Below are positions 52,539 to 62,189 of a DNA stretch of 64,000 nucleotides, in pieces. Position 1 is the stretch's first letter; every line of letters starts with the position of its first letter. The notes below the pieces were generated by a model. The model searched no databases. It was not told where the DNA came from and saw only the letters and a list, made by a program, of their open reading frames with translations. Origin of the DNA: an uncultured Granulosicoccaceae bacterium (GTDB taxonomy: Bacteria; Pseudomonadota; Gammaproteobacteria; Granulosicoccales; Granulosicoccaceae); NCBI GenBank assembly GCA_937922945.1, contig CAKZUP010000009.1, forward strand, positions 25,035-89,034, read 5' to 3'. The position numbers were made by a program, and so were the translations under genes.

Positions 52539-53888
52539 TCAACGCATAGTAACCAACTCCTCCGAGCTGGTTGGGTGTATCGCGACCGTATCGTCAAAGT
52601 CCTGCTTGGTCGCACCCATTCGAATGGCGACAGCAAAACCCTGAAGCATTTCATCGACCGCTAATCCGATCATGTGACATCCAACCACGCGCTCTTCTTT
52701 TCCCACCACAATCAGCTTCATACTGGTTCGGACTTTGTGATCGGTAAACGCCATGTACATCGGGTTAAAACTGGTTTCATAGGCTTTGACGTCATCACCG
52801 TACTGCTCTGTCGCCTGCGCTTCGGTCAAACCGATGGTTCCGATGGGAGGATGACTGAATACCACGGTGGCAATATTGTCATAGTTTAAGTGCCGATCAG
52901 TCTGAGCGTTGTAAATTCGGTCGGCCATACGACGGCCAGCGGCAATGGCAACCGGAGTGAGTTCAGCCTGCCCGGTGACATCGCCCACAGCAAAGATACT
53001 TGGCACATTGGTTTGTTGAAACTTATCTACCGGTATGTAACCGCGCTGGTCTACGTTAACACCCGCCGCATCCAAACCCAAGTCGCTGGTCGATGGTGTT
53101 CTTCCAATAGCGAATATAACTTGGTCGAATCCAGACAATGTTTCACCAGACTCCGATTCAACATTGAGCGATTCATTAATGCGTTCTATTTTTGCAGCGG
53201 TAAATTGTGTTGCCAATGTAACGCCATCACTTTGCATGGCCTGAGCAAGATTGTCTGCCAGCATGGGTTCGAATTCACGCATGAACTTGTCTTTACGCAC
53301 CGCCAATGTCACCTCTGCACCCAAGGCCTGAAGCATGCCTGCAAGCTCCACAGCAATGTATCCTGCACCCAGTACCAGCACTTTTTTAGGCAGTTGCTGC
53401 AGTTCAAAGAAACCATCGGACGTTATGCCAAGTTCTTTTCCTGCTATATCCGGCACCGTTGGTACCCCACCTGGCGCCAGAGCGATACGCTCAGCGGTGT
53501 AATTTTTTCCGTTAACGGAAACGGTGTGCTCATCGACCAGCCTTGCGTGTCCGTAAGCCGTATCAACGCCATTCTTTTCAAACGCACTAACGTAATAGTT
53601 ATTGATATTACTAATGTACTTTTCACGTTTGCTTATAAACGTCGCCCAATCGAATGTGGACTGATTTACATCAAATCCGTAAGCCGGGGCATCTCTTAAC
53701 GCATGCGCCATGTCTGCGGCGTACCACATGGCTTTTTTCGGCACACAGCCTCGATTAACGCAAGTTCCACCCATGCGGGTATCTTGCTCAATGATCAAAC
53801 AACGAGCGCCATAGCTTGCCGCGCGGTTCGACAGCGCGATACCGCCACTGCCGCCGCCAATTGAAATTAAATCGTAATCGTAAGCCAT
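52539..53888 (-). CDS. gor: Glutathione-disulfide reductase
   Basis: 449 residues, full length. FAD-binding [14 protein letters not shown] (8-21), the redox motif [13 protein letters not shown] (about 41-53) with the two Cys, NADPH-binding [13 protein letters not shown], the second FAD motif [12 protein letters not shown] and the C-terminal catalytic HPTSSEELV (about 438-446, His and Glu). It reduces glutathione disulfide with NADPH. Arg/Lys residues after the NADPH glycine motif ([10 protein letters not shown]) fit NADPH rather than NADH. The gene is divergent from ubiA with 72 bases between. Confidence 0.95.
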   Translation of the reverse strand: MAYDYDLISIGGGSGGIALSNRAASYGARCLIIEQDTRMGGTCVNRGCVPKKAMWYAADMAHALRDAPAYGFDVNQSTFDWATFISKREKYISNINNYYVSAFEKNGVDTAYGHARLVDEHTVSVNGKNYTAERIALAPGGVPTVPDIAGKELGITSDGFFELQQLPKKVLVLGAGYIAVELAGMLQALGAEVTLAVRKDKFMREFEPMLADNLAQAMQSDGVTLATQFTAAKIERINESLNVESESGETLSGFDQVIFAIGRTPSTSDLGLDAAGVNVDQRGYIPVDKFQQTNVPSIFAVGDVTGQAELTPVAIAAGRRMADRIYNAQTDRHLNYDNIATVVFSHPPIGTIGLTEAQATEQYGDDVKAYETSFNPMYMAFTDHKVRTSMKLIVVGKEERVVGCHMIGLAVDEMLQGFAVAIRMGATKQDFDDTVAIHPTSSEELVTMR

Positions 53889-53960
53889 GCCAATTTTTCC
53901 AGTTAATTTTGCTTATTAGACGTTACTATACCGATGTCGTCATGTTAAACCGAGACCCTC

Positions 53961-54848
53961 GTGATCGCGTACCCTATTCGGTCCAAATTGCCACATATTA
54001 TTTCCTTGACGCGGCTTAACCGACCCATCGGGATATACCTGCTGCTTTGGCCAACGCTGTGGGCCTTATGGTTTGCCGCAGGGGGCATTCCCGATATTGA
54101 TAATCTGTTTATCTTCGTTTTCGGCACCATACTGACGCGCTCTGCTGGCTGCGCCATAAACGATTATGCAGACAGAGATCTGGATGCACACGTCGAGCGC
54201 ACCAGCCAACGTCCATTAGCAACGGGGGCTTTAAGTGGGCGTGAAGCGCTAGCTGTCGCCGCCATACTCATGATTCTAGCGTTTGTTCTGGTGCTGTTTA
54301 CCAACAGATTAACCATTATGATGTCATTTGTGGCGCTGTTTCTGGCCACTATTTACCCGTTTACCAAACGTATAACGTATTGGCCGCAGGCGTTCCTGGG
54401 CTTGGCATTCGCTTTCGCAGTACCTATGGCCTTTGCAGCTCAAATCAATAGCGTGCCAACAATCGGCTGGTTGATTTTTCTTGCCGCTGTAATCTGGGCC
54501 ATCGCATACGACACGCTTTACGCCATAGCCGACCGAGAGTTCGATATTAAAATGGGCATGAAATCAACCGCGATACTCTTCGGCAACAAGGAATTAAAAG
54601 TGGTTGTCGGGTTGCAGCTGTGCGTACTGGCATTGTTATTTAGCGTCGGACAACTCACCCACCGTGGTGCAATGTTCAATATCGGTTTAGTGCTCTCAAT
54701 TTCCTTCATTGTTTACCAGAACTGGATTTGCCAGGAACGCAACCCTGTACAATGCACTAAAGCATTTTTGAATAATCACTACATGGGTATGACAATCTTT
54801 ATTGCGCTGGCAATCGATTACCGAATGTTCCCGGGCGCATCTTCATGA
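53961..54848 (+). CDS. ubiA: 4-hydroxybenzoate polyprenyltransferase UbiA
   Basis: 295 residues, about eight to nine transmembrane helices. The first Asp-rich motif NDYADRDLDAHVERTSQRPL (about 68-87) and the second YAIADREFDIKMGMKST (about 184-200) are those of UbiA; RLNRPIGIYLLLWPTLWALW opens the first helix. It prenylates 4-hydroxybenzoate in ubiquinone synthesis, indicating a respiratory, ubiquinone-using proteobacterium. The start is a GTG at 53961. The stop overlaps the start of the first GTPase gene (ATGA). The chorismate lyase gene is not adjacent. Confidence 0.95.
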   Translation: MIAYPIRSKLPHIISLTRLNRPIGIYLLLWPTLWALWFAAGGIPDIDNLFIFVFGTILTRSAGCAINDYADRDLDAHVERTSQRPLATGALSGREALAVAAILMILAFVLVLFTNRLTIMMSFVALFLATIYPFTKRITYWPQAFLGLAFAFAVPMAFAAQINSVPTIGWLIFLAAVIWAIAYDTLYAIADREFDIKMGMKSTAILFGNKELKVVVGLQLCVLALLFSVGQLTHRGAMFNIGLVLSISFIVYQNWICQERNPVQCTKAFLNNHYMGMTIFIALAIDYRMFPGASS

Positions 54849-56656
54849 GTCAAGACGATCAAACGCTCGACAATCAAACGCTCGACAATCAAAGTCAAGA
54901 TGTAGCTGAACTTTTATCTCGCTACTCGCGAGTAATAGAAGATGGTGTACTGTCGAAAGAATTAGTCGACGGCTATAACACGCTGCGTTTGGCCGATGCA
55001 GCACTGGACAAACAAGCGTTGAATTCAAACCACCCGGAGCACCCGCTGCAAGTGGTTATCATCGGCCCCACCCAGGCCGGCAAAAGCACATTGTGCAACG
55101 TGCTACTCGATACCAACGCTGCAGGGATTAGCGCACTAGCGGGATATACCGTGCATGCACAGGGCTTTGCCAGCAATCTGTTACCAGACGAGCTAACCAG
55201 TTTAGAAGACCTTATGCTGCCTCTACAAAGGGTAGCCTTGCAAGATCTGACTGAAGATCAATTAGAGCAATATGTTCTTGAGCCCGTAACACCCGGGCCC
55301 AACGCATTAGTTGATAAAGCCGTGGTCTGGGATTCACCCGATTTCGACTCAATAGAATCAAGTGGCTATCGAGGTGCCGTACTTCAATCTGCTGCAATGG
55401 CAGATGTCCTGATTCTCATGGTGAGTAAAGACAAGTACGCCGATAAAACAGTTTGGGACATGCTTGAGCTCATCAGCCGGCTGGGTAAACCGCTGTTTGT
55501 CTGTATCAACAAGCTGGATGCACACGATGAGGCAACCGTTGTAAACTCTTTTCAGCAGCGCCACCAGGAACAACTCGGCACCTCAGCTCCACAAATCGTT
55601 TCTATACCGTTTATTCGCAATGACACCAACGGACAGACAATTAATCCAGACAACACCATTTTCATAAATCCGGATACACGATTAAAATTTCAAAACGCGT
55701 TAAACACTGTTCAGAACAGTGTTGATCGAACCGGTCAGAACAAACACATCAATGGTTTCATTGAGCACCACTGGCAGCAATGGATGGCACCAATAGAGCG
55801 GGAACGCGATGCACTGCAGAACTGGAACGATGCTGTCAGCGAAGCCATTGCCAATGCCAAGGAACGCTATGAAACCCGGTACTTGAATAATCCGGAGAAA
55901 TACGAAACGTTCAATAAGGCCATAGTAGAACTCCTGACACTACTGGAAATTCCAGGGTTGGCCAGCACATTATCCAAAACACGAAATATCGTAACGTGGC
56001 CAGCACGCAAACTATTTGGCATCGGACGCGACGTTGTACGCTCGGGTCGGGACAAGCAACCCGACGATCAGGAACTGGAAATTCTCAACCTGATACTGGA
56101 GCAAACGCTCACCAGCCTGCAAGGGCACATACTCACTGAACAGCAAGAGAGTGATTCCAATTCCGCATATTGGTCGAGTATGCAAAATGCATTACAACGA
56201 TTAAAACCAGATATCAAACAGCAGTATTCGAATCGCGCTGAGCAATTGCAAACCGAGTTCGAACCAAAAATTGAGGAAGCGGCGCAGCAGTTGTATGGTC
56301 AACTACAACAGCAGCCTGCTCTGCTGAACACCTTGCGTGCGGCACGCGTTAGTACCGATGCTGCGGCAGTGGTGTTGGCGGTTAAATCAGGTGGATTAGC
56401 TGCAGCAGATTTAATCATTGCGCCAGCCATGTTATCTGTCACCACCCTGTTAACCGAGAGCGTATTAGGGCAGTACATGGATCGATCGAAGAAGCAACTC
56501 ATTGAACAGCAGAAAAACATGATGAACGATCAGCTGCTGGATAAAACGCTGGGCGAGAAACTCTTTACGTTAGGTAGCAATCTGAATAACGACAGCCTGT
56601 TGCTACGCGGTCACGAACTATTGCCCGAACTATCGCGAAATAGCTCGCTAAGCTGA
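54845..56656 (+). CDS. Membrane-associated GTPase (first of a related pair)
   Basis: 603 residues. P-loop [12 protein letters not shown] (72-83), G3-like DSPDFDS (163-169), G4 NKLD (222-225), and a [13 protein letters not shown] segment (193-205) also found, in altered form, in the second GTPase at 58560. Its C-terminal region is helical with a hydrophobic stretch near 507-545 ([21 protein letters not shown]) that could insert in membrane. The domain layout resembles dynamin-like and YfjP-like GTPases. It overlaps ubiA by ATGA, and its 3' end overlaps the convergent CobT-like gene by 46 bases. The N-terminus carries a duplicated QTLDN. Confidence 0.85.
   Translation: MSQDDQTLDNQTLDNQSQDVAELLSRYSRVIEDGVLSKELVDGYNTLRLADAALDKQALNSNHPEHPLQVVIIGPTQAGKSTLCNVLLDTNAAGISALAGYTVHAQGFASNLLPDELTSLEDLMLPLQRVALQDLTEDQLEQYVLEPVTPGPNALVDKAVVWDSPDFDSIESSGYRGAVLQSAAMADVLILMVSKDKYADKTVWDMLELISRLGKPLFVCINKLDAHDEATVVNSFQQRHQEQLGTSAPQIVSIPFIRNDTNGQTINPDNTIFINPDTRLKFQNALNTVQNSVDRTGQNKHINGFIEHHWQQWMAPIERERDALQNWNDAVSEAIANAKERYETRYLNNPEKYETFNKAIVELLTLLEIPGLASTLSKTRNIVTWPARKLFGIGRDVVRSGRDKQPDDQELEILNLILEQTLTSLQGHILTEQQESDSNSAYWSSMQNALQRLKPDIKQQYSNRAEQLQTEFEPKIEEAAQQLYGQLQQQPALLNTLRAARVSTDAAAVVLAVKSGGLAAADLIIAPAMLSVTTLLTESVLGQYMDRSKKQLIEQQKNMMNDQLLDKTLGEKLFTLGSNLNNDSLLLRGHELLPELSRNSSLS
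54860..54889 (+). repeat. 15-bp tandem duplication in the 5' end of the first GTPase gene
   Basis: CAAACGCTCGACAAT occurs twice in direct succession (54860-54874 and 54875-54889), duplicating five residues (QTLDN) in a probably disordered N-terminus. Confidence 0.85.
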
Positions 56657-58494
56657 GTCAGCATGGCTCTACCCAGCCGCTTCACATCGTAAATGGTTAT
56701 AGACTTGTCATAGTAAACAGACACATCGTGTCCAATGCCAATTGCCACAAGCTCAACAACACCGCGCTGCTGAATACGTCCAATAACGCTGTGCAAATGA
56801 TCGACAAGATAATTCTCTGGGTTAGCAGACATTGTGCTGGTATCGATTGGCGCACCATCTGAAATCATCATGATAATTTTTCGTTGCTCAGGGCGATGCA
56901 TTATTCGTGAATGCGCCCATAGCAATGATTCGCCATCAATGTTTTGCTTCAGGATATCGCCCCGAAGCATTAAACCAAGCCCTTTTCGTGCAGAGCGATA
57001 AGGCATATCGGCTGCTTTATAAATGATGTGCCTTAATCCGTTCAATCGTCCTGGGTTAGTGGCCGCCCCACTATTTTGCCATTGTTCAACCGACATACCG
57101 CCATGCAATTCAGTTGTCGTAAACCCAAGTATCTCAACACTGACACCACAACGCTCAAGTGTTTGCGCCAATAAGTCTGCGCATGAAGCCGCAATGGTAA
57201 TGGGTTTGCCGAGCATGGATTTCGAGTTATCAATGAGCAGTGTTATCGTCGTATCTTTAAATTTCAGTTCGCTTTCGGCTTTGAAAGAGAGCGATACCAT
57301 CGGCTGAGTAACAACACGCGTGAGTCGCGACGTATCAAGCAAGCCCTCATCTAAATCAAATATCCAATGGCGCCTTTGCTCAGCCATAAGCAACCGCTGC
57401 AAACGACCGGAGAGCCGACCTACTAACGATGCATGCCGATTAATCTGTTCATCCAGTTTTTCACGAAGCTCAACAAGCTCCGTTTCATCGCTTAAATCTG
57501 AGGGGACCACCACCTCGTCGAAGTCTGTAGAGAACACAGCATAGCCAGTGCCTCGTGGTGATTCAGCTCGACCCGCAGACTCTGGATCAGCGCTAACCGG
57601 CGAATCTTTGTTCTGCTGAGTAGAGCCCGGCTCATCGGCATCGTCCGCAGCGCTTTGCACCGTGTCATGCTCCTCTTCGAGCTCTTCACGCATTGCCTCC
57701 GCCGCCGCCTCTTCGAGCAGGGCTTCGACATCATCGTCTGCCATTTCTTCGGGGGATAATGCTTGCTCATCAGTGTCTGGCGCAGCCGGTGCTGACGTTG
57801 CATCCGTGTCGCTATCGCTATCTGGTTGAGCAACAAGAGACTGAACATCGAGCGATTCAATCAATTTCAGTGCTTCTGTTGCGAAACCCGCTTGATCAGA
57901 TTGAGCACTGCGCAGGTTACTCAGGCCTGTGGCAATTCGTGGCTCGACGGTCGAGCGCCATTGATTCACCAAACCCGCAAGCGCCAGCTGAGTCGCATCG
58001 CCAGTTAGCGATTCATTAGCCAGACAAGCCAACACCAACGACAGTTGCTCGATACCGCTATATGATTTGATCGCCGTGGCGGAATGCGTTTCGTTGCGTA
58101 AACGCGTCAGGTTTTTCGCGACCCCCAGGTAAGTGTTGGCACCTAACGCTTCGCAACGAGTTCGCTCTAACGCGTGGAACAACTTGGCATCATTGGCATT
58201 GCCAGGTACGTAGCGTTCATGTAACTCCGGGCTATGATGCGCACTCACCAGTGCTATTGCATCGCCCACGCCGCGCATGATGCGTTGCTGTGTAATGGCC
58301 GCTTGCTCAACATTTTCTATTGCAGCGGGCGCCGGGATCACAATCCCGAGTTGTAGCGCCGCAGCAGAATCTTGTAACTCTATTTTTAATTCTGCATTGC
58401 TCGCAATGGAACGCATACAGGCAGCGTTAGAGCGACGAAAGTGTTCGTCGTCAGTCACTGTTGTGGAGTTCGTGGTTGCATTGGCGTCCCTCAT
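56611..58494 (-). CDS. cobT: CobT-like VWA protein without cobaltochelatase partners
   Basis: 627 residues. The C-terminal 250 residues closely follow alphaproteobacterial Cob[21 protein letters not shown] (377-396), the MIDAS DNSKSM (422-427), ILGFTT (455-460), [20 protein letters not shown] and [18 protein letters not shown]. Residues 221-310 are an acidic low-complexity linker, and the N-terminal domain (about 20-220) is helical. CobT normally works with CobS (an AAA ATPase) and CobN in aerobic cobalt insertion; none of these is nearby, and flanking genes are two GTPases. MIDAS reads DNSKS rather than DNSGS. The 3' end overlaps the first GTPase gene. Confidence 0.88.
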   Translation of the reverse strand: MRDANATTNSTTVTDDEHFRRSNAACMRSIASNAELKIELQDSAAALQLGIVIPAPAAIENVEQAAITQQRIMRGVGDAIALVSAHHSPELHERYVPGNANDAKLFHALERTRCEALGANTYLGVAKNLTRLRNETHSATAIKSYSGIEQLSLVLACLANESLTGDATQLALAGLVNQWRSTVEPRIATGLSNLRSAQSDQAGFATEALKLIESLDVQSLVAQPDSDSDTDATSAPAAPDTDEQALSPEEMADDDVEALLEEAAAEAMREELEEEHDTVQSAADDADEPGSTQQNKDSPVSADPESAGRAESPRGTGYAVFSTDFDEVVVPSDLSDETELVELREKLDEQINRHASLVGRLSGRLQRLLMAEQRRHWIFDLDEGLLDTSRLTRVVTQPMVSLSFKAESELKFKDTTITLLIDNSKSMLGKPITIAASCADLLAQTLERCGVSVEILGFTTTELHGGMSVEQWQNSGAATNPGRLNGLRHIIYKAADMPYRSARKGLGLMLRGDILKQNIDGESLLWAHSRIMHRPEQRKIIMMISDGAPIDTSTMSANPENYLVDHLHSVIGRIQQRGVVELVAIGIGHDVSVYYDKSITIYDVKRLGRAMLTQLSELFRDSSGNSS

Positions 58495-58559
58495 ATCACC
58501 ATTATCGGTGTATCCTAATTAAATTGCTGTCCCCATATTCACAACTGCAAACCCGTGCG

Positions 58560-60251
58560 ATGCCTGATCTTCTAACACACCTCCAACACGACCTGAAAAA
58601 CTGGGCATCCAACGCGCATAATCAAGGGTGGCTGACAGAACGAGCGGTTCGTTCAATCGATTCCACGACAACCGCCACACCCGGCGCACTTTTCGACAAA
58701 CCCAACCGACCCATGGTGGTTGGCTTTTTCGGTGGCACCGGGGTTGGCAAAAGCACCCTGATGAATCGATTTGCCGGCGAAGCGGTAGCCAAAGCCAGCG
58801 CCGAGCGGCCGACGTCACGGGAAATCACTATTTACGTACACGACTCAGTTTCGGTTGCTCAGCTTCCAGACGAATTTCCCATGCAGCGTATGCGCACAAA
58901 AACACACGCCAACAATCAATACCGCTCGGTTATGTGGATTGACATGCCAGACTTCGACAGCGTGGAGCAATCAAACCGGGAACTAGTAGCACATTGGCTA
59001 CCACACATCGACGTTGTGATTTATGTTGTCAGCCCAGATCGCTACAAAGACGATAACGGCTGGCGACTGCTTCTGGAACACGGTACCCAGCATGCGTGGC
59101 TGTTTGTTATTAATCATTGGGACCGCGGTGATGATCGCCAACGCGACGATTTTCTGAACATGCTCCAGTCGGCTGGCTTGCAAAACCCGCACTTGTTTTG
59201 CACCGATTGCAGCGATTCGCAGAACAAACCCCGTGATGAATTCGAAACGTTTCGCGACACCATAAACGCCTTGGCCGATCAACAGATTATTGAACAACTG
59301 GAATCGCGTGGTGTGGTGCAGCGTGTAAAACAGATTCGCAGCGTATCGGACAACTTACGCACCCAATTCGGCACAGCCGACTTAACTGAAAGTCTGAATC
59401 CACTGTGGCTGTCGCACTGGCAGCAAACCACTGGCGAATTAACAGATTCCGTTGAATGGAAAGTACCGGCTCTTGCCAGCCTGTATGCCGATCAGGAGAA
59501 AGGTTTGTTGGGTCATCTCTACACACGAATCAGAGGCAGGCAAACCGACACCGATGTTAAATCGGATACGCGTGGCGGTATAGATAATCTCATCGACGAT
59601 ACATTCTTTGATCGTATCAATGAATCGGTCGATGATTTTGCACAACAGGCAACCCAACATGGCGTGCCGATTCGGGCCATACAAGCGCCGCTTGATGCAA
59701 TCAAGCCACATTTACGCGATCGCGCGCACAGCACCATGGAAATGGCCATTGAACAATCCATCGCTGTACCGGGCACAGCAATGCAACGTCGCTTGCATCG
59801 CGCATTAGGCTGGTTGTGCTGGCTGCTGCCACTGGCCGCTGTGGGTTGGGTTGGTTTTCGAATTGTTAACGTGTTTCGACTCGGTGCAAACGACCCGGCA
59901 GCCTACTTGAGCAGTAACTTCGCTATCCACAGTGGATTACTAATGGGACTAGCCTGGCTGGTGCCGACCATATTGTTTATCAAATTGAAACCCTCACGCG
60001 AAAAAGCCGCCGCTCGTGGCATAAGGGCCGGAATCGTTCACTTGTGTGAGCAGGTCGACCAGCAAGTACAAGGCGCTGTTCAGCAACTTAACGACCATCG
60101 GCGCAAGCACATTGCGGAATTGGATAACATCATGGCTGTAGGCGTGCGGGTAGACGACGATGCGCAGCTCCCAGCTGCGCTGCAACGCATGTTAATTCAG
60201 GAAGTACCCGATTTACCCGTCGCTGGAGTTCGCGCCACCACCCACAGCTGA
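58560..60251 (+). CDS. Membrane-associated GTPase (second of a related pair)
   Basis: 563 residues from the ATG at 58560; the frame extends upstream into the CobT-like gene but the extra residues are not protein-like. P-loop FFGGTGVGKSTL (56-67), G3 DMPDFDS (128-134), and a non-canonical G4 NHWD (185-188) instead of NKxD. VVSPDRYKDDNGW (156-168) mirrors the first GTPase. Two hydrophobic helices lie near 420-445 and 465-490. It is divergent from the CobT-like gene with 65 bases between starts, and its 3' end overlaps comF by 55 bases. Nucleotide specificity is uncertain because of the G4 change. Confidence 0.85.
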   Translation: MPDLLTHLQHDLKNWASNAHNQGWLTERAVRSIDSTTTATPGALFDKPNRPMVVGFFGGTGVGKSTLMNRFAGEAVAKASAERPTSREITIYVHDSVSVAQLPDEFPMQRMRTKTHANNQYRSVMWIDMPDFDSVEQSNRELVAHWLPHIDVVIYVVSPDRYKDDNGWRLLLEHGTQHAWLFVINHWDRGDDRQRDDFLNMLQSAGLQNPHLFCTDCSDSQNKPRDEFETFRDTINALADQQIIEQLESRGVVQRVKQIRSVSDNLRTQFGTADLTESLNPLWLSHWQQTTGELTDSVEWKVPALASLYADQEKGLLGHLYTRIRGRQTDTDVKSDTRGGIDNLIDDTFFDRINESVDDFAQQATQHGVPIRAIQAPLDAIKPHLRDRAHSTMEMAIEQSIAVPGTAMQRRLHRALGWLCWLLPLAAVGWVGFRIVNVFRLGANDPAAYLSSNFAIHSGLLMGLAWLVPTILFIKLKPSREKAAARGIRAGIVHLCEQVDQQVQGAVQQLNDHRRKHIAELDNIMAVGVRVDDDAQLPAALQRMLIQEVPDLPVAGVRATTHS

Positions 60252-60979
60252 ACGTCTCTTACGCCGTAGTCGATTAATTCTGTCGCCAGCTCACCACTGG
60301 TTGCTCCCGTGGTCAGCACATCATCGACCATTGCCACAGAAAGCCCTTTCAGACTGGGGTCGGCCCAAAAAGCGCCTCGAATCTGCTGGCTCCGCTCAGA
60401 TCTATCCAACCCGGCTAGCGACACGGTATCGAGCTGCCGCCCCACTGCAGTTGGGAAAACATCGATGCCGAGCACTTTCCCGCACCAGTGTGCGATTTCA
60501 CCCGCTTGATTGAATCCTCGAGATCGATAGCGCGATATGCTGAGCGGAACCGGCAGTAAAACGTCCGGATATTGATTATCTGTTGTTACCCGCGCCACTT
60601 CTTCGGCCAATAGCGAACCTAAAAGACGACCAAAAGGCAGTTGTTGCCGGTATTTAAGACGGCCAATCATGCCGTCGATGGGGAAATGGTAACGAAACGG
60701 GCAAATAATTCGTTTCAGCTGTGTCGGATAGTTGGCGCAATTTACACACTCTTGCCGTGCGACATCGTCAGACCATAAAAAACCACAGTTCAAACAGACC
60801 GAAGAGGGGGTTTTTGGTCGAGAATTCGCAACGATGGTGGGTAAATGAAACCGGCAATATCGACACAAATCGTAGCCCGTGTTGGTTTTTTGGTGACAAA
60901 AACAACAAAACCGAGGCAAGCACGCCAAAATTTGTCTCTTCAGCGTCGCTATTTCAGGCCATCCATGCCCTATTTCCAT
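60197..60979 (-). CDS. comF: ComF-family phosphoribosyltransferase-like protein
   Basis: 260 residues from the ATG at 60979, which has AAGGA about seven bases upstream; the longer TTG start at 61039 is less likely. An N-terminal double zinc finger has repeated CxxC-type pairs (CCFCHQ, CRYCRF, CLNCGF, CVNCAN), and the PRTase motif is VAMVDDVLTTGATSGE (near the C-terminus). RSRGFNQAGEIA is a further ComF segment. ComF proteins act in uptake of transforming DNA in Gram-positive and Gram-negative species. The gene overlaps the second GTPase gene by 55 bases at the 3' ends. Confidence 0.92.
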   Translation of the reverse strand: MEIGHGWPEIATLKRQILACLPRFCCFCHQKTNTGYDLCRYCRFHLPTIVANSRPKTPSSVCLNCGFLWSDDVARQECVNCANYPTQLKRIICPFRYHFPIDGMIGRLKYRQQLPFGRLLGSLLAEEVARVTTDNQYPDVLLPVPLSISRYRSRGFNQAGEIAHWCGKVLGIDVFPTAVGRQLDTVSLAGLDRSERSQQIRGAFWADPSLKGLSVAMVDDVLTTGATSGELATELIDYGVRDVQLWVVARTPATGKSGTS

Positions 60980-61061
60980 GGCTTTTCCTTGATTTGTCCT
61001 TCCGTTGACTGCAGGATAGCCTACACTTGATTCACGCAAAGCGCTTGTAATCTAATTGGGT

Positions 61062-61146
61062 CTTGTTGTATTTTTCACACACATACGGACCGGTTTGTGT
61101 TTACAATTCGTCTTACAGCCGCTATACAAGACAAAAATACAACAAG
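61062..61146. repeat. 14-bp inverted repeat upstream of OmpA gene
   Basis: CTTGTTGTATTTTT (61062-61075) and its exact complement AAAAATACAACAAG (61133-61146) are separated by 57 bases. They lie between the comF and OmpA starts. It may be a regulatory hairpin, operator pair or relic of a small element; no target-site duplication was evident. The adjacent 61056-61310 frame is not called as a gene. Confidence 0.7.
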
Positions 61147-61336
61147 TTTTGGTTGTGATTTCCGTTGAGGGAAGCAGCTACCAAGGCGCTAAAGTCGAAT
61201 CAGAGTCGAGTTTGGCAGCGGTGGGCGAGATCAGTATCCAGTGGATGCGGCGTAACGGTCGGGCGATTCAGTCATTGCTGAGCGCCTTTGGAAGTCAAAG
61301 AAATACGTAAAATCTGTCAACTAGTGGGAGCTAGAG

Positions 61337-62002
61337 ATGAATAAGAAAATCATAGTGGTCAGTTCTGTCGCAGCCTTACTTTTGGGCAGCAGCGCCGTCT
61401 TCGCACACGAAAAAGCCATCGATGGCGATATTGCCATTGAAGGCGATGCCGCAAACGGTTTGGTGAGCAGTAGCGGCAACGCTGTTATTACCGGCTTGGG
61501 CGAATGTTTACAACTGGGTGGTTACTCAGAAGACAACACCAATCCTGGCTGTGAAGGCCAAGACGGTGAACCTGAGCCAGAGCCAGAACCAACAGTAGAA
61601 GCAGCACCAGAGCCTGAGCCAGAGCCACCTAAAGAAATCGTACAAATCGCGACTTTGGGCGGAAAAGCACTTTTCGATACTGACGCTGACAACCTGAATG
61701 GTGAAGGTGAGCAGGCACTTGCTGATCTACTGGTTCAGCTTGAGAAGTATCAGGAAATCACAGCAATCTACGTTACAGGTCACACTGATAGCCGTGGTTC
61801 AGAAGCATACAACCAAGCCCTATCAGAGCGTCGTGCAGCCACTGTAGCCGCTTATCTTGAAGCAGCTTACCCAGACGTACAGGTTGCTTCACAAGGCCTT
61901 GGTGAGTCAGTGCCTCGCGAAACCAACTCTACCGCTGAAGGCCGTCAGGCTAACCGTCGTGTAGAAGTACAAGTAACTGCCAAGAGCGTTACTCAGAACT
62001 AA
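61337..62002 (+). CDS. Periplasmic OmpA-family protein with Glu-Pro linker
   Basis: 221 residues. Signal peptide 1-23 (cleavage after VFA). A short Gly/Asp-rich region with two Cys (GECLQLGG and NPGCEGQ) is followed by a Glu-Pro repeat linker (about 76-102, PEPEPEP-type) and an OmpA C-terminal domain with VTGHTDSRGSEAYNQALSERRAA and NRRVEVQV. GGGAG seven bases before the ATG is a strong ribosome site. No N-terminal beta-barrel is present, so it is not a classical OmpA. It probably binds peptidoglycan. The gene ends at a strong terminator. Confidence 0.92.
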   Translation: MNKKIIVVSSVAALLLGSSAVFAHEKAIDGDIAIEGDAANGLVSSSGNAVITGLGECLQLGGYSEDNTNPGCEGQDGEPEPEPEPTVEAAPEPEPEPPKEIVQIATLGGKALFDTDADNLNGEGEQALADLLVQLEKYQEITAIYVTGHTDSRGSEAYNQALSERRAATVAAYLEAAYPDVQVASQGLGESVPRETNSTAEGRQANRRVEVQVTAKSVTQN

Positions 62003-62030
62003 GTAGCAACGCCTCCTAGTCGTACCCATC

Positions 62031-62060
62031 TCGGGGAGCGTTAAGCTCCCCGATTTGTTT
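62031..62060 (+). terminator. Intrinsic terminator of the OmpA gene
   Basis: TCGGGGAGC (62031-62039) pairs with GCTCCCCGA (62045-62053), with a GTTAA loop and TTTGTTT after it. A 21-base direct copy of the right side (62036-62056) recurs at 62075-62095. Confidence 0.88.
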
Positions 62061-62074
62061 CTGAAGACTCAGTA

Positions 62075-62095
62075 GAGCGTTAAGCTCCCCGATTT
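62075..62095 (+). repeat. Partial duplication of the terminator 3' half
   Basis: A 21-base direct copy of 62036-62056 (GAGCGTTAAGCTCCCCGATTT) follows 39 bases later and is followed by further T's. It lacks the left arm and so cannot form the full stem alone. Confidence 0.8.
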
Positions 62096-62189
62096 TTCCA
62101 GATCTCTTTTCTCACCGATTACCCCTCCAAGTAGAACTAACCGGTCAATCGCTGTCTATACCTGTAACGAGGCCAGTGATTTTTCGATC

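Noticed and set aside
61056..61310. 84-codon frame before the OmpA gene
   Set aside because: Second half looks somewhat coding-like, but the start lies within the inverted repeat region, there is no ribosome site and no recognised motif.
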